From positions 62,001 through 126,000 of the forward strand of contig JAUWAU010000003.1 in assembly GCA_030601885.1 (NCBI GenBank): a stretch of DNA of 64,000 nucleotides, read 5' to 3'. This DNA is from Armatimonadota bacterium (GTDB lineage: Bacteria; Armatimonadota; Zipacnadia; JAUWAU01). The notes beneath the pieces are model-generated. The model was given only the letters and a program-made list of their open reading frames with translations, made no database searches and was not told where the DNA came from. Made by a program: the position numbers and the translations under genes. Each line of letters starts with the position of its first letter. Within the stretch, counting starts at the first letter, position 1. Positions 16,639 to 24,645 of this stretch are shown piece by piece.

Positions 16639-18450
16639 TCATGCCTCCCCCGCGGCGTCGGCGTCATCGTCGTAGTGCACCGGGGCTGTCCGCAGGTACG
16701 CGGCCAAGTCCAGGGCCTTGGCAAGAACCTTCTCAATCGGCGTCATCGGAGTGTCTGCCTGTTCCGCCCGTTGCGCCCGGAGCACCTCCGGGAGTGCCGC
16801 AGCGGCCTCGACCTTGGAGTAGTCGCAATGGCACGTCCTGGCGAAGTCCTCGACCACCTGCAGCGGCGAGTCGTTCGGCCGTTTCGCCCGGAGCTCTCTG
16901 AAGTGGCCCCGCAGTGTGTCCGGATTGAGGCCGGGATGTGCCTGCGCCAAGCGCTCCTCTGCCGTCCGCAGCCAGGCCTGAAAGAGCTGTTCTGCTGTGA
17001 AGTTGGCATCTTCGAAGCACGGGTCCCATTTCAATACTCCGAAGACAGCCGACTCCGGGTCATCCAACTCCGGCAGTTGGATGATCCTCCCGAGCTTCCG
17101 ATGGGCAACTGTGCGCACCAACTCGTCGGCGCCAACGTCTCCGCCGTCCACCGTGAGCAACAAAGCGGCGCTCCAATCCCTGACGAGATCCAGGTACTTG
17201 TTGAATAGTCTGTCATTTGGGGTCACGCCGAACATGCACACCAGCCGTATGTCCCTCGCATCCAAGTCGATCCCCTCTATCTCGCAGGTCGTCTCTATGA
17301 ACGCTTCCTCGCTCTGTCCCTCAACGATCCAGAGCACGCGAGGGCGCACATCGAGTCCGAGCCGGCGAGACAGGCTGGCGAGCACATTGCGCCGGGCGTA
17401 GTCCACATCCTGCGCGGGGACGCCGTACAGGCGTTCTTCGTGCTCCCCACGTCCCCAGAGCTCGTCGATGCGGGGCTGCCTCTGGCCCGTGAGATGCCCA
17501 AGGAAGAGCCCGAGCAGTTCCGCGACCTCGTAATAGTCCCAGGCGAGGAGCGCGGAGCCGCGGAGCCGAGAGCGCTCGCGCTGCGAGAGATGCCGTAGCA
17601 ACAAGAACAGATGGCGGTTCGGATCGATGACGTCGGCATCACGCGCATATGACATCCTCAGATCCTTGACCTCCTCCACTGTCCACCCCGACTCGGCGAC
17701 GATTGCCGCACGGTCTACATCGCGCTGCCACTCATCCCAATCCTGTTGATTCGCGTCGACTCCGAGGAACGTAAATCGGTCTCGCAAGAAGGGAAGGTAC
17801 ATGTCCTCTATCGCCAAGAGTAGGGCGAGGACCCTCAGGCTACGGGCGTGCCCGCGCGCCAGGGCCTGATGGGCAGCCTCGCACTGGGCCCTAAATGTCT
17901 CTGTCACGGCATCCCAGTTCGTGAGACTCCCGTCGTCCCAGATGAAGATCTGCCGAAGGATTGCTCGCTGCACCCGATCCGCATGCAGGACCTGGTACGG
18001 GTGGTAGAAGGTCCACACGGTCGGCATTGCGTCTGGGGCCCGGTACTCAGCCCACGGGACGAACTCCCCCCGCCCCGGCCAGAGGATCTCGCCGTGCTCA
18101 GCGATGGAAGCCAACAGGTCGCCTGAGAAGGAGTAGCCGGCATATCGCTGCAGCACCTCCTGAGAGGGTGCGGCACCGTCCTCCAGCGGGCGAGGGTCGT
18201 ACTCGACGCTGCCGTCGGGACGTCTTGTCAGTATTCGGTGTCTTGTCACCGGCGCTTTGCAACGCAACACGGGCAGGAGTAGCCGATGCTCCTCCAGCCT
18301 ATCGAGCCGGAAACGCGCCATCTCGATGCCCCGATCTGCAGCATGCGAGGCGAACCTGTCAGGGCTCATAAGGCTCTGTTGTGGGTAGCGCTTGCCGAGC
18401 AGAACTCGGACCACGAGTTGCTGTGCCTCGAAGAGCTCTGCTTTACACAC
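16639..18450 (-). CDS. Large protein with TOPRIM-like segment, unknown function
   Basis: This protein of about 603 aa starts at a GTG seven bases after GGGGAGGG. The frame is open upstream, but that part overlaps the heparinase remnant. A segment near residue 375 reads RVLWIVEGQSEEAFIET. About 50 residues later comes LLLTVDGGDVGADELVR. The VEGxSE glutamate and a later acidic cluster are the pattern of TOPRIM domains of the OLD-nuclease type. No ATPase Walker motifs are visible. The N-terminal part has an aromatic stretch, TVWTFYHPYQVLHADRVQR. I do not recognise the family. Its place inside a disturbed array suggests an accessory gene, and a defence role is possible but unproven. Confidence 0.65.
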   Translation of the reverse strand: MCKAELFEAQQLVVRVLLGKRYPQQSLMSPDRFASHAADRGIEMARFRLDRLEEHRLLLPVLRCKAPVTRHRILTRRPDGSVEYDPRPLEDGAAPSQEVLQRYAGYSFSGDLLASIAEHGEILWPGRGEFVPWAEYRAPDAMPTVWTFYHPYQVLHADRVQRAILRQIFIWDDGSLTNWDAVTETFRAQCEAAHQALARGHARSLRVLALLLAIEDMYLPFLRDRFTFLGVDANQQDWDEWQRDVDRAAIVAESGWTVEEVKDLRMSYARDADVIDPNRHLFLLLRHLSQRERSRLRGSALLAWDYYEVAELLGLFLGHLTGQRQPRIDELWGRGEHEERLYGVPAQDVDYARRNVLASLSRRLGLDVRPRVLWIVEGQSEEAFIETTCEIEGIDLDARDIRLVCMFGVTPNDRLFNKYLDLVRDWSAALLLTVDGGDVGADELVRTVAHRKLGRIIQLPELDDPESAVFGVLKWDPCFEDANFTAEQLFQAWLRTAEERLAQAHPGLNPDTLRGHFRELRAKRPNDSPLQVVEDFARTCHCDYSKVEAAAALPEVLRAQRAEQADTPMTPIEKVLAKALDLAAYLRTAPVHYDDDADAAGEA

Positions 18451-18511
18451 CCAAGTACCCTCCCCGTGCGGCGTCGTCGTGTGTGTTGCCCCAGACCCTG
18501 TCATGGGCCTG

Positions 18512-18691
18512 CTACGGCTGTTGCTCGGCGCCGGCGATGCGGAGCGTGGTCCCGCCGCGGCCGAAGATGCTGCGGATGTCGCCGCCAGGCGTGCGGCGAA
18601 CGGGTACCACCCAGTCAAGCATACTGATGCGCGGAATGTCTGTGTCCTCACCGGCACGAAATGGGAAGAACGCAGTCAGAAAGCCTTCGCT
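18512..18691 (-). pseudogene. Remnant of a second heparinase gene (C-terminal end)
   Basis: About 59 codons read FLTAFFPFRAGEDTDIPRIS and end SIFGRGGTTLRIAG. They match the C-terminus of the intact heparinase (FLTALVPYRAGDEAGLPRIA ... TVFGRGGTTIRVAG). Compared with that copy, some 40 residues are deleted between the two blocks, and the start and middle of the gene are gone. It lies 14 bases after the isomerase remnant, the same order and nearly the same spacing as the gene pair ending at 16462/16446. Confidence 0.8.
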
Positions 18692-18705
18692 TTCGGCACA
18701 CCGGC

Positions 18706-18801
18706 CTACAGGAGGCCATTGCAGTACTGGACAGGCTTGGCCAGCACGTCGGCGCGCTCGTTCTGGGACAACTTGCTCAGTGACTCGTACTCGAGGCACC
18801 A
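18706..18801 (-). pseudogene. Remnant of a second isomerase gene (C-terminal end)
   Basis: Thirty-one codons read WCLEYESLSKLSQNERADVL and then AKPVQYCNGLL with a stop. They correspond to FCLEDESLGKVPQEERADVL and [11 protein letters not shown] at the end of the intact isomerase (20053-20928). Upstream the similarity stops abruptly in GC-rich DNA without a coding signature (about 18802-18986). Confidence 0.8.
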
Positions 18802-18986
18802 GCGTCGCTCGCGGCCGACCCGCGGGGACGCCAGGAGGACCCCGGACGATCGAGGTCGGCACGCACGCTCCGTTGCATCCCGGGCGGGCTGCCCCGGGCC
18901 GGGGCGCCCGGCGCACACGCCGGCGTACACGCCTGGCGCCTGTGGGCGAGCCCGGCTCGGCTCTCCCGTGCCGGCTGCGTCCCCGA

Positions 18987-19937
18987 TCACTTCCGCGGGG
19001 AAAGCGACCGCAGGTTGATCTCCTCGGTGACGACGTAGCCGCCGGTCTCTGTCAGGTGGATCGGCAGAGCGGCAGCCCAGTCTCGGGCCCTGTCTGGATG
19101 CCGGCGCAGGTGGGCTGCTACGGCGGTCCTCGGGTCAAGGAGCTGCACGATCCCGTCAACGTTAGCCTCCCCCCGCGTCCCGGCTAGCCAGAGGACGTCA
19201 CAGCTGTGCGGTGGCGGCAGGCGCGCCTTGACCACGAGCAGGTACTCGCGGGACGGGCCCTCATGGGCTTTACGCTCAGTGGGCTGGCCGCACGCCGGCT
19301 GTCCGGGCAGGAGACGGCGTTCCCCCGCGCGAACCTCGCAGAGCAGGCCGAGCACTCCCTCAATGGCGTCCTCTGCACCGGGCGCGCCCCGCAACTCCTG
19401 CAACGGACGGTCTTCACGGTGCCCCCGCAGCCGCGGAGCGCAACGGTCCTTCTGCCCGGCGCGGAAGAACTCGAAGTGGAACGGAAACGGTTCGTACCGC
19501 TCCTCCAGGAGTTCCGCCAGCCGCCCCGCAACGGAATTGCGCTTGGGCCCACCGATCACGACCTCGAAGTGGTCCTTGAGGTAGTCGTCCAGTGGCAACT
19601 CCTCCGAGTCCCAGATCGGCAGGCGCTTCCCGTTGCGTGGGAGCTTTGACGGCCAGCGGTCCTTGAGATGGTGATACGCCTCGCAGGCGCACTCCAGGTC
19701 CGCCCGGGACACCCTTCGGCTCGCGGCAGGCACATCGGGCCTCTGGGTAGCGCCAATGATGATACGGATCTTCGGAAGAGGGCTATCGAGTAGCCAGCGG
19801 ACTGGCAACGTTCCTGTGAGTGCCTCGCCCAGCCACTGACCCCGGGCCCTCAGCAGGAAGTTGGCGAAGAAGTAGCAGGCACCCGCGACTCCCGCGCTCA
19901 ATGCACCTACGAATAGGTCGTACCAGAACTTGCCCAT
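18987..19937 (-). CDS. Membrane-anchored protein of unknown function
   Basis: This 316-aa protein starts at an ATG seven bases after GGAGAGG. One transmembrane helix lies at about residues 5-30 (LFVGALSAGVAGACYFFANF). The rest would be cytoplasmic or periplasmic. It contains KIRIIIGATQRPDV, then DHFEVVIGGPKRNSVAGRL and later EYLLVVKARLPP and DVLWLAGTRGEANVDGIVQL. The IGGPxxN and later AGxxG elements suggest a Rossmann-like nucleotide-binding fold, but I cannot name it. The middle (about residues 165-230) is Arg/Gly-rich and less protein-like, so a local frameshift pair is possible. It is inserted directly after the start of a broken heparinase copy. Confidence 0.6.
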   Translation of the reverse strand: MGKFWYDLFVGALSAGVAGACYFFANFLLRARGQWLGEALTGTLPVRWLLDSPLPKIRIIIGATQRPDVPAASRRVSRADLECACEAYHHLKDRWPSKLPRNGKRLPIWDSEELPLDDYLKDHFEVVIGGPKRNSVAGRLAELLEERYEPFPFHFEFFRAGQKDRCAPRLRGHREDRPLQELRGAPGAEDAIEGVLGLLCEVRAGERRLLPGQPACGQPTERKAHEGPSREYLLVVKARLPPPHSCDVLWLAGTRGEANVDGIVQLLDPRTAVAAHLRRHPDRARDWAAALPIHLTETGGYVVTEEINLRSLSPRK

Positions 19938-20033
19938 GGGCTCACCTCTCCGGCGCGTCTCCCTTGGCACAGCGCCACGACATTCGCTCCCCACATCAAG
20001 CGGGCGGCCAATCCGCCACGCGGGCGGGGCGCT

Positions 20034-20061
20034 CCATGGTGCGATTGCCCCTTTAGAGGAT
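20034..20061. repeat. 28-bp direct repeat, right copy
   Basis: These bases are identical to 16443-16470. On the minus strand they cover the isomerase stop, the 15-base gap and an ATG in the heparinase start position. The following codons soon reach a stop, so the heparinase gene that should follow the intact isomerase is truncated here. Confidence 0.8.
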
Positions 20062-20928
20062 GCCTCTGCAGTACTCGACGTCGGCGGCCAGCACGTCCGC
20101 CCGCTCTTCCTGCGGCACCTTGCCGAGGGATTCGTCCTCGAGGCAGAAGCTCCTATCGTATCCCGCCGCCTTGAGCCACTCGATGACGCGGGCGTGGTCG
20201 ATATCGCCCTCGGCGATGGGGCAGACGTACTTGCCGTACTCGAAGCCCACCTCGCGCCGCTGATTGCGGATCTCCTCGGGGTAGCTGATGGCCTTCACGT
20301 GGGTGTGTTTGGCGAATGGCGCGAGGCGCTCCATGATGGCATACACCTCGTCGAGTGGATGGCCCCACCAGTAGAAGTTGCCGGTGTCGAGGGTGACGCC
20401 GAAACGATCAGAGCCGATGCGCTCCAGCGCGCCATCCAGGAACGCCGGGTCGTTCCCGCCCCAGCCGTGGTTCTCGACGCCGATGTCCACCTTCGACCCC
20501 TCGGTGGCGGCCAACACCTGCCTCACGCAATCTGCAAAGACATCCACCCTCTGCTCCACGGGCCTCTCGCGCTCGTCGATCATGATGGAGTCTATACGGA
20601 CCGCCTCAAGACCGAGGGCGTCGGCGGCTTCGACGGTGCGCGTTACCCACCGCACCTGTTCGTCGTTGTCGTCGCCGCCGAACTTGTTCATGGTGAGCAG
20701 GGCGGCGATGCGGACGCCGCATTCCTGAGCGTGGGCGCCGTATTGCAGCGCCGCCTCCGGCGAGTCGAGAGTGAACTCCGTCTTCTCACCCACCGGCTCG
20801 ATCGCCGGCACGGTCATATCCGGCGCTACCGAGATCTCCACTGCCGAGAGGCCGAGCGTCTTCAGTGCCTCACCGATGTTGGCGAATCCGGCGCCGGGAA
20901 GGATGGCATCGCGGATGGAGAGGTACAT
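20053..20928 (-). CDS. Sugar phosphate isomerase/epimerase (xylose isomerase-like TIM barrel)
   Basis: This is a 291-aa cytoplasmic barrel protein. The ATG at 20928 follows AAAGGAG. Motifs include LGLSAVEISVAPD, KVDIGVENHGWGGNDPAFLD, FGVTLDTGNFYWWGHPLDEV, FAKHTHVKAISYPEE and FCLEDESLG, giving the Glu/Asp/His metal ligands of the family. The frequent pairing of such isomerases with heparinase-type lyases suggests work on monosaccharides released by the lyase. It is the only intact copy of a gene whose C-terminal fragments also occur at 16462 and 18706. Confidence 0.88.
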   Translation of the reverse strand: MYLSIRDAILPGAGFANIGEALKTLGLSAVEISVAPDMTVPAIEPVGEKTEFTLDSPEAALQYGAHAQECGVRIAALLTMNKFGGDDNDEQVRWVTRTVEAADALGLEAVRIDSIMIDERERPVEQRVDVFADCVRQVLAATEGSKVDIGVENHGWGGNDPAFLDGALERIGSDRFGVTLDTGNFYWWGHPLDEVYAIMERLAPFAKHTHVKAISYPEEIRNQRREVGFEYGKYVCPIAEGDIDHARVIEWLKAAGYDRSFCLEDESLGKVPQEERADVLAADVEYCRGIL

Positions 20929-21156
20929 GAGGGTGTGCTCCTTTGTGGGCGGTCGTGTTCGGGCCGATGCGACATGGCCCTGTGGGGTGGTTCTTCGCCG
21001 CCCGCGAGGGGAGCACCTCTCGGGGGGCACTGCTGCGTGGGACTCGAGCCCCCGAGACAGGGAAAAGCAAAGAAGGGAATGGGCGACCACGGTGGCTGCT
21101 GGCAGCCAGTGCCGTGCTCTCCCTTTCCCCTCTTCGTTTGCCCGGCGATTCTCGTC

Positions 21157-21369
21157 TTACCGCTCGTCCGCGGGGACGCTTTGCCCGGTCTCAGGCTTCG
21201 CGTCCGTCTGTTTCCGAACTTCCTCGGTCTTCGTCTCGTCGCGCGAACCCGTCGCGCAGACGCCCGACATTCAGGTGGGCACTCCCAGCCTCGGGAGCAC
21301 GAATCCCATAAGCAAGAACCAGACGACGAATACCGCCGCCACTATCAAAAGTCCGTTAAACTCTCCCAT
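21157..21369 (-). CDS. Candidate small membrane selenoprotein with in-frame UGA
   Basis: The reading frame begins MGEFNGLLIVAAVFVVWFLL, a single transmembrane helix, and continues MGFVLPRLGVPT to a UGA at codon 33 (21273-21271). It stays in frame after the UGA with MSGVCATGSRDE and a charged Lys/Glu/Asp-rich tail to a TAA at codon 71. Read as selenocysteine, the protein would be 70 aa with a Thr-Sec-Met-Ser-Gly-Val-Cys redox-like motif. A hairpin begins eight bases after the UGA. It lies 43 bases downstream of arsR on the same strand. If the UGA is a stop, the product is a 32-residue hydrophobic peptide. Function is unknown; a thiol/selenol redox or metalloid-related role is an inference from the motif and the arsR neighbour. 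Confidence 0.6.
21232..21262 (-). promoter_or_regulatory. Putative bacterial SECIS hairpin
   Basis: On the minus strand GCGCGA (21257-21252) pairs with TCGCGC (21246-21241) around the loop CGGGT. A lower stem, CGTCT (21262-21258) with AGACG (21236-21232), is separated by a four-base bulge. The G-containing apical loop begins 20 bases after the UGA, the distance known for the E. coli fdhF SECIS. Confidence 0.5.
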
Positions 21370-21412
21370 CGCTCATTCGATCCCTATCTGCCGCCGTCGT
21401 CGCCGGCACGCG

Positions 21413-21757
21413 TCACTCACTCATTGCCGCGGCGGCGTTGTTGAGCCGGCCCGCAAGCGCCCCCTCATGCGCAAGGTGCGATGCGAGCACCTCGTTGATC
21501 ATCTCGCACGCGTCCACAATCCGCGCATCGGCCAGCGTGTAGAACACGCTTGTCCCCTCCTGCCGCCTCCGCACAACGCCAACGGTCCGCAGTCGCGCCA
21601 GATGCTGGGAAACGGTGGTCTGCGGCAGGTCGGTCGCCTCCTGAAGCTGAGCCACTGTCCGTTCCCCGTCGCGCATCACGTGCAGCAACTCAAGCCGCTT
21701 GGCGTTGGCAAGCGCTTTGCATATCTCGGCCTGACGGCGGAACAATGCTCGGTCCAT
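21413..21757 (-). CDS. ArsR-family transcriptional regulator
   Basis: This is a winged-helix repressor of 114 aa. The ATG at 21757 is preferred because GGGGGAT lies before it; an in-frame ATG at 21775 is the alternative. The helix-turn-helix core reads LANAKRLELLHVMRDGERTV and TDLPQTTVSQHLARLRTVGV, then the wing VVRRRQEGTSVFYTLAD. The ELCVC-type metal motif of ArsR/SmtB is not present (here LELLHVM), so it may sense something else, for instance through a redox signal. It seems to head a two-gene operon with the small candidate selenoprotein gene. Confidence 0.88.
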   Translation of the reverse strand: MDRALFRRQAEICKALANAKRLELLHVMRDGERTVAQLQEATDLPQTTVSQHLARLRTVGVVRRRQEGTSVFYTLADARIVDACEMINEVLASHLAHEGALAGRLNNAAAAMSE

Positions 21758-21777
21758 GGGTGTACTATCCCCCATAT

Positions 21778-21789
21778 ATATTAGAATAT
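21778..21789 (-). promoter_or_regulatory. Possible ArsR operator
   Basis: ATATT and AATAT form a 12-base inverted repeat with a two-base centre, in an AT-rich island about 20 bases before the arsR start. Autoregulatory ArsR sites commonly lie at this place. No clear -35 box could be assigned. Confidence 0.4.
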
Positions 21790-22324
21790 CCAAATACTCG
21801 GTCGGCCAAACATCCACAGCCCTTCGTTTCCACGCGAGGGCCCAGCTTGTCGCCTATCCCTATATGATAGACTCACCGTCGCCACGGATTATTCACGCTG
21901 GCGGCGTATTGCGCTGGCCAGATGGCATTGCTTCCTTGCACCCGATCAACGGACCGAACTGACTGTTGCTCGCCATTGTTTATCGGATGTACTGCATGTC
22001 GTCAAGGGATTTGCTAACTAATCCAATTGGAATACGCACATTAGAGCGGGTGACCTCTGGTGCTGCCATCCGGCACCGTCTGGAAGGAGAACTTCCCCTC
22101 TTTCAGGAATGCCCGGTGCATCGGCGTGAAACGCCGCTGCCTCCTGTACGGCACACCCACATATGTAGACGCTCAAACGCGCGAAATCGTTGCACCCGTC
22201 AATCCGGTGACGATCCTGGCGTCCGCTGTGTTCCATTGCGCGAGGGTATGATCCGCGCGGGGCGCAAGGAGCGGCGTCAGGCGATGTCGAACATCCCGTG
22301 GCCGCACGGCACGAGGTGACGGCC
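21790..22324. other. Gap without recognisable gene
   Basis: About 535 bases between the divergent arsR and UroD-family genes. The first half has lower GC content than its surroundings. I see no coding signature, RNA gene or repeat; short frames here have no ribosome-binding site and no family resemblance. Confidence 0.5.
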
Positions 22325-23425
22325 ATGAACGGCTACCAGCGCATGATGGCGGTGATGCGAGGCGAGCAGCCGGATCGGGTCCCTATCTGGGAGCTGATCG
22401 TGAATGAGCCCGTGATCCGCGCGTTGCGAGGCGAGGTGAGTTATCACGATTTCGTCGAGCTCGAGGACCTCGACGGCGTCACCATCTTCGAGGATCAGCA
22501 GATCGCAGAGCGGCTCGACGAGTCAACGTACCGGGACGAGTGGGGAATCGTGTGGCAGATCGATGCGCCAGAGATTCCCTACCGGGTTGACGGGCCCATA
22601 AAGAGCGAAGCGGACCTGGACGGCTACAACGCGCCTGATCCGGATGCCGACCATCGGCTGAAGACGCTGGAGGAGGCCGTCACGCGCTTCAAGGGCGAGC
22701 GGGCTATTACCTTTCTGGGGCACGACGCCTTCGAGTTCTCCCACTATCTGCGCGGCATGGACCAGCTCCTCATGGACTACGTGCTCAACCCGGGACTCGC
22801 GCGCCGACTCGCCCGCCTCGTCACCGACTACAAGAAGCGCGTCCTGGAGCGGGCCATCGAGATGAGCGCCGACATCGTGCTCACGGGCGACGACTACGCC
22901 CACCGCACCGCTCCCATCATGTCGCCGGCGCATTTCGAGGAGTTCGTGCTCCCCTATCTGCAGGAAATGGTAGACGTGGCCAAGGGCGCGGGCGTCCCCT
23001 TCATCAAGCACACGGACGGGAACTTGTGGCCCATCATTGACATGATCGTTGACACGGGCATCGACGCGCTGGACCCGCTCGAGCCCATCGCCGGCATGGA
23101 CATCGGCGCGGTGAAGCAGCGATACGGCGACCGGATCGCGCTGTGCGGGAACGTGGACTGCGGCGAGCTGCTCTGCCACGGCACTCCGGAGGATGTGGTC
23201 GAGGCGGTCAAGGAAACGCTCGCCAAGGCTGCCGGCGCCCGCCACATCCTGGCCTCCAGCAACAGCATCCATCCGGCCGTGAACCCACAGAATTACCGCG
23301 CCATGGTCGAGGCCGCGAAGGAGTTTGGGCGGTGTCCGCTGGACGCGCAGATGGTGGAGGAGTATCGGGAGAGGAACTACATCGAGAGCTTTGGGGGATC
23401 GAGCGTTTCGATTCCAGGGAGATAG
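22325..23425 (+). CDS. UroD-family protein 1 (methyltransferase-like)
   Basis: This 366-aa TIM barrel belongs to the uroporphyrinogen decarboxylase/MtaA-MtbA-CmuA superfamily. The ATG at 22325 follows GAGGTG. It has the family opening YQRMMAVMRGEQPDRVPIWE and VLTGDDYAHRTAPIMSPAHF. Near the active site is IKHTDGNLWPIIDMIVDTGI, with Asp where zinc-binding methyltransferases have Cys (HxCG). The end has LASSNSIHPAVNPQNYRAMV. True HemE is unlikely because HemE invariants such as the N-terminal RxPVWxMRQAGR are absent. It is the first of four tandem same-strand paralogues and probably acts in methyl transfer or decarboxylation of an unknown substrate. Confidence 0.85.
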   Translation: MNGYQRMMAVMRGEQPDRVPIWELIVNEPVIRALRGEVSYHDFVELEDLDGVTIFEDQQIAERLDESTYRDEWGIVWQIDAPEIPYRVDGPIKSEADLDGYNAPDPDADHRLKTLEEAVTRFKGERAITFLGHDAFEFSHYLRGMDQLLMDYVLNPGLARRLARLVTDYKKRVLERAIEMSADIVLTGDDYAHRTAPIMSPAHFEEFVLPYLQEMVDVAKGAGVPFIKHTDGNLWPIIDMIVDTGIDALDPLEPIAGMDIGAVKQRYGDRIALCGNVDCGELLCHGTPEDVVEAVKETLAKAAGARHILASSNSIHPAVNPQNYRAMVEAAKEFGRCPLDAQMVEEYRERNYIESFGGSSVSIPGR

Positions 23426-23467
23426 CGACGGCAGGCGGCGCGGGTGCCTGGGCGGGGCGACTGGTGT

Positions 23468-23507
23468 GAGATTCTTCACTCCGCCTCCGGCTCCGTTCAG
23501 AATGACA
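23468..23507. repeat. Half copy of the GTCATYCTGAG-family repeat
   Basis: GAGATTCTTC and TTCAGAATGAC, in the short gap between two UroD-family genes, match one arm of the elements at 5721-5820 and 52621-52759. Confidence 0.65.
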
Positions 23508-23544
23508 ATGAGCCGAGCCGGTGCCAATCTTCTGTGAGGACAAC

Positions 23545-24645
23545 ATGGCGCTTTCGGACCGTGAGAACTACATACGCACGGCGAGGATGACGGGGCCGGA
23601 ATGGATGCCCTGCCACGTGAGCATCTCGGGCGCGTCGTGGGATCAACTGCGGGGCGATCTGGAGGACGTGCTCGTGCGGCATCCGACGCTGTTTCCGGGC
23701 TTCAGGAAGGGGCAGCGTGACTTCGAGAACTGGGACTTCGGGCCAGCGAATCGAGCGCGCGAGCGATACACGGATGCGTGGGGGTGCGTGTGGCACAGCG
23801 AGATCGACGGCATCGAGGGGGTCGTGGAGGAGCACCCGCTCGCGGACTGGAGCAAGCTCGACAGCTACACGCCGCCGGATCCGATGGTGCAGGCGGATCG
23901 CGGGCCGGCCCACTGGGAGGCAGCGCGGGAGCGCGTGGAGCGAGCGCGCGCCAAGGGACAGCTCACCTCGGGAGGCGTGCCGCACGGGTTCTTCTTCATG
24001 CGCCTGTATTACCTGCGCGGCTTCGAGAACCTGATGGCGGACATCGCCACGAACGCGCCGCAGCTTCCGCGGCTCATCGACGTGCTGCTCGAGCACAACC
24101 GGACCATCGCGAGCCAGTGGCTGAGCTTCGGTGTGGATATGGTTCAGTTCGGCGAGGACCTGGGCACGCAGACAGCGTCCGTGATCAGTCCCACCGCTTT
24201 CGCCAAGTGGATCACGCCGGTATACAAGGAGCTGATGCAGCCGTATCGCGACGCCGGCGCGCTCGTGGCGCTGCACAGCGACGGGTACATCATGGAGTTG
24301 ATCGATGAGCTCATCGCCGCCGGCGTGGACATCATCAACCCACAGGACCTGTGCAACGGCATCGACAACCTGGCCCGCGAGGTCAAGGGGCGGATGTGCA
24401 TTCGGCTCGACATCGACCGGCAGAAGATCGTGCCCTTCGGCACCCGCCGCGACATTCACGAGCTGATCGAAGAGGAGGTGCGCAAGCTCGGGTCGTCGCA
24501 AGGGGGCCTCGAGCTGGGCGCCGGCATATACCCGCCCACGCCCGCCGAGAACCTGGACGCGCTGTGCGAGGCGATGGAGGAGTTCCGGACGTACTGGTGG
24601 GATGGGCGGGGGAGGAGGCTGAGGCGGAGCAATGACGCCGCGTGA
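23545..24645 (+). CDS. UroD-family protein 2
   Basis: This 366-aa paralogue starts at an ATG six bases after GAGG. It shows MVQFGEDLGTQTASVISPTA and FAKWITPVYKELMQPY, then LHSDGYIMELIDELIAAGVD. It again has HxDG rather than the zinc-type HxCG. It contains DIINPQDLCNGIDN and ends with GIYPPTPAENLDALCEAM. Its stop overlaps the next gene by 14 bases, so the two are cotranslated. The opening RENYIRTARMTGPEWMPCHV diverges from the usual RERxxxxLxxxxPDRVP. Confidence 0.85.
   Translation: MALSDRENYIRTARMTGPEWMPCHVSISGASWDQLRGDLEDVLVRHPTLFPGFRKGQRDFENWDFGPANRARERYTDAWGCVWHSEIDGIEGVVEEHPLADWSKLDSYTPPDPMVQADRGPAHWEAARERVERARAKGQLTSGGVPHGFFFMRLYYLRGFENLMADIATNAPQLPRLIDVLLEHNRTIASQWLSFGVDMVQFGEDLGTQTASVISPTAFAKWITPVYKELMQPYRDAGALVALHSDGYIMELIDELIAAGVDIINPQDLCNGIDNLAREVKGRMCIRLDIDRQKIVPFGTRRDIHELIEEEVRKLGSSQGGLELGAGIYPPTPAENLDALCEAMEEFRTYWWDGRGRRLRRSNDAA

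Noticed and set aside
18451-18657. N-terminal extension of the TOPRIM-like protein
   Set aside because: It overlaps the heparinase remnant in another frame and lacks protein-like composition. The GTG at 18450 has GGGGAGGG at ideal spacing.
18987-19937. Frameshift in the membrane-anchored gene
   Set aside because: The Arg/Gly-rich middle looks odd, but both ends read as protein in the same frame and no alternative frame gives a better continuation. It is kept intact with reduced confidence.
21157-21369. UGA read as tryptophan (altered genetic code)
   Set aside because: Many genes in this window, such as trpE, end in UGA, and Trp is encoded by UGG throughout.
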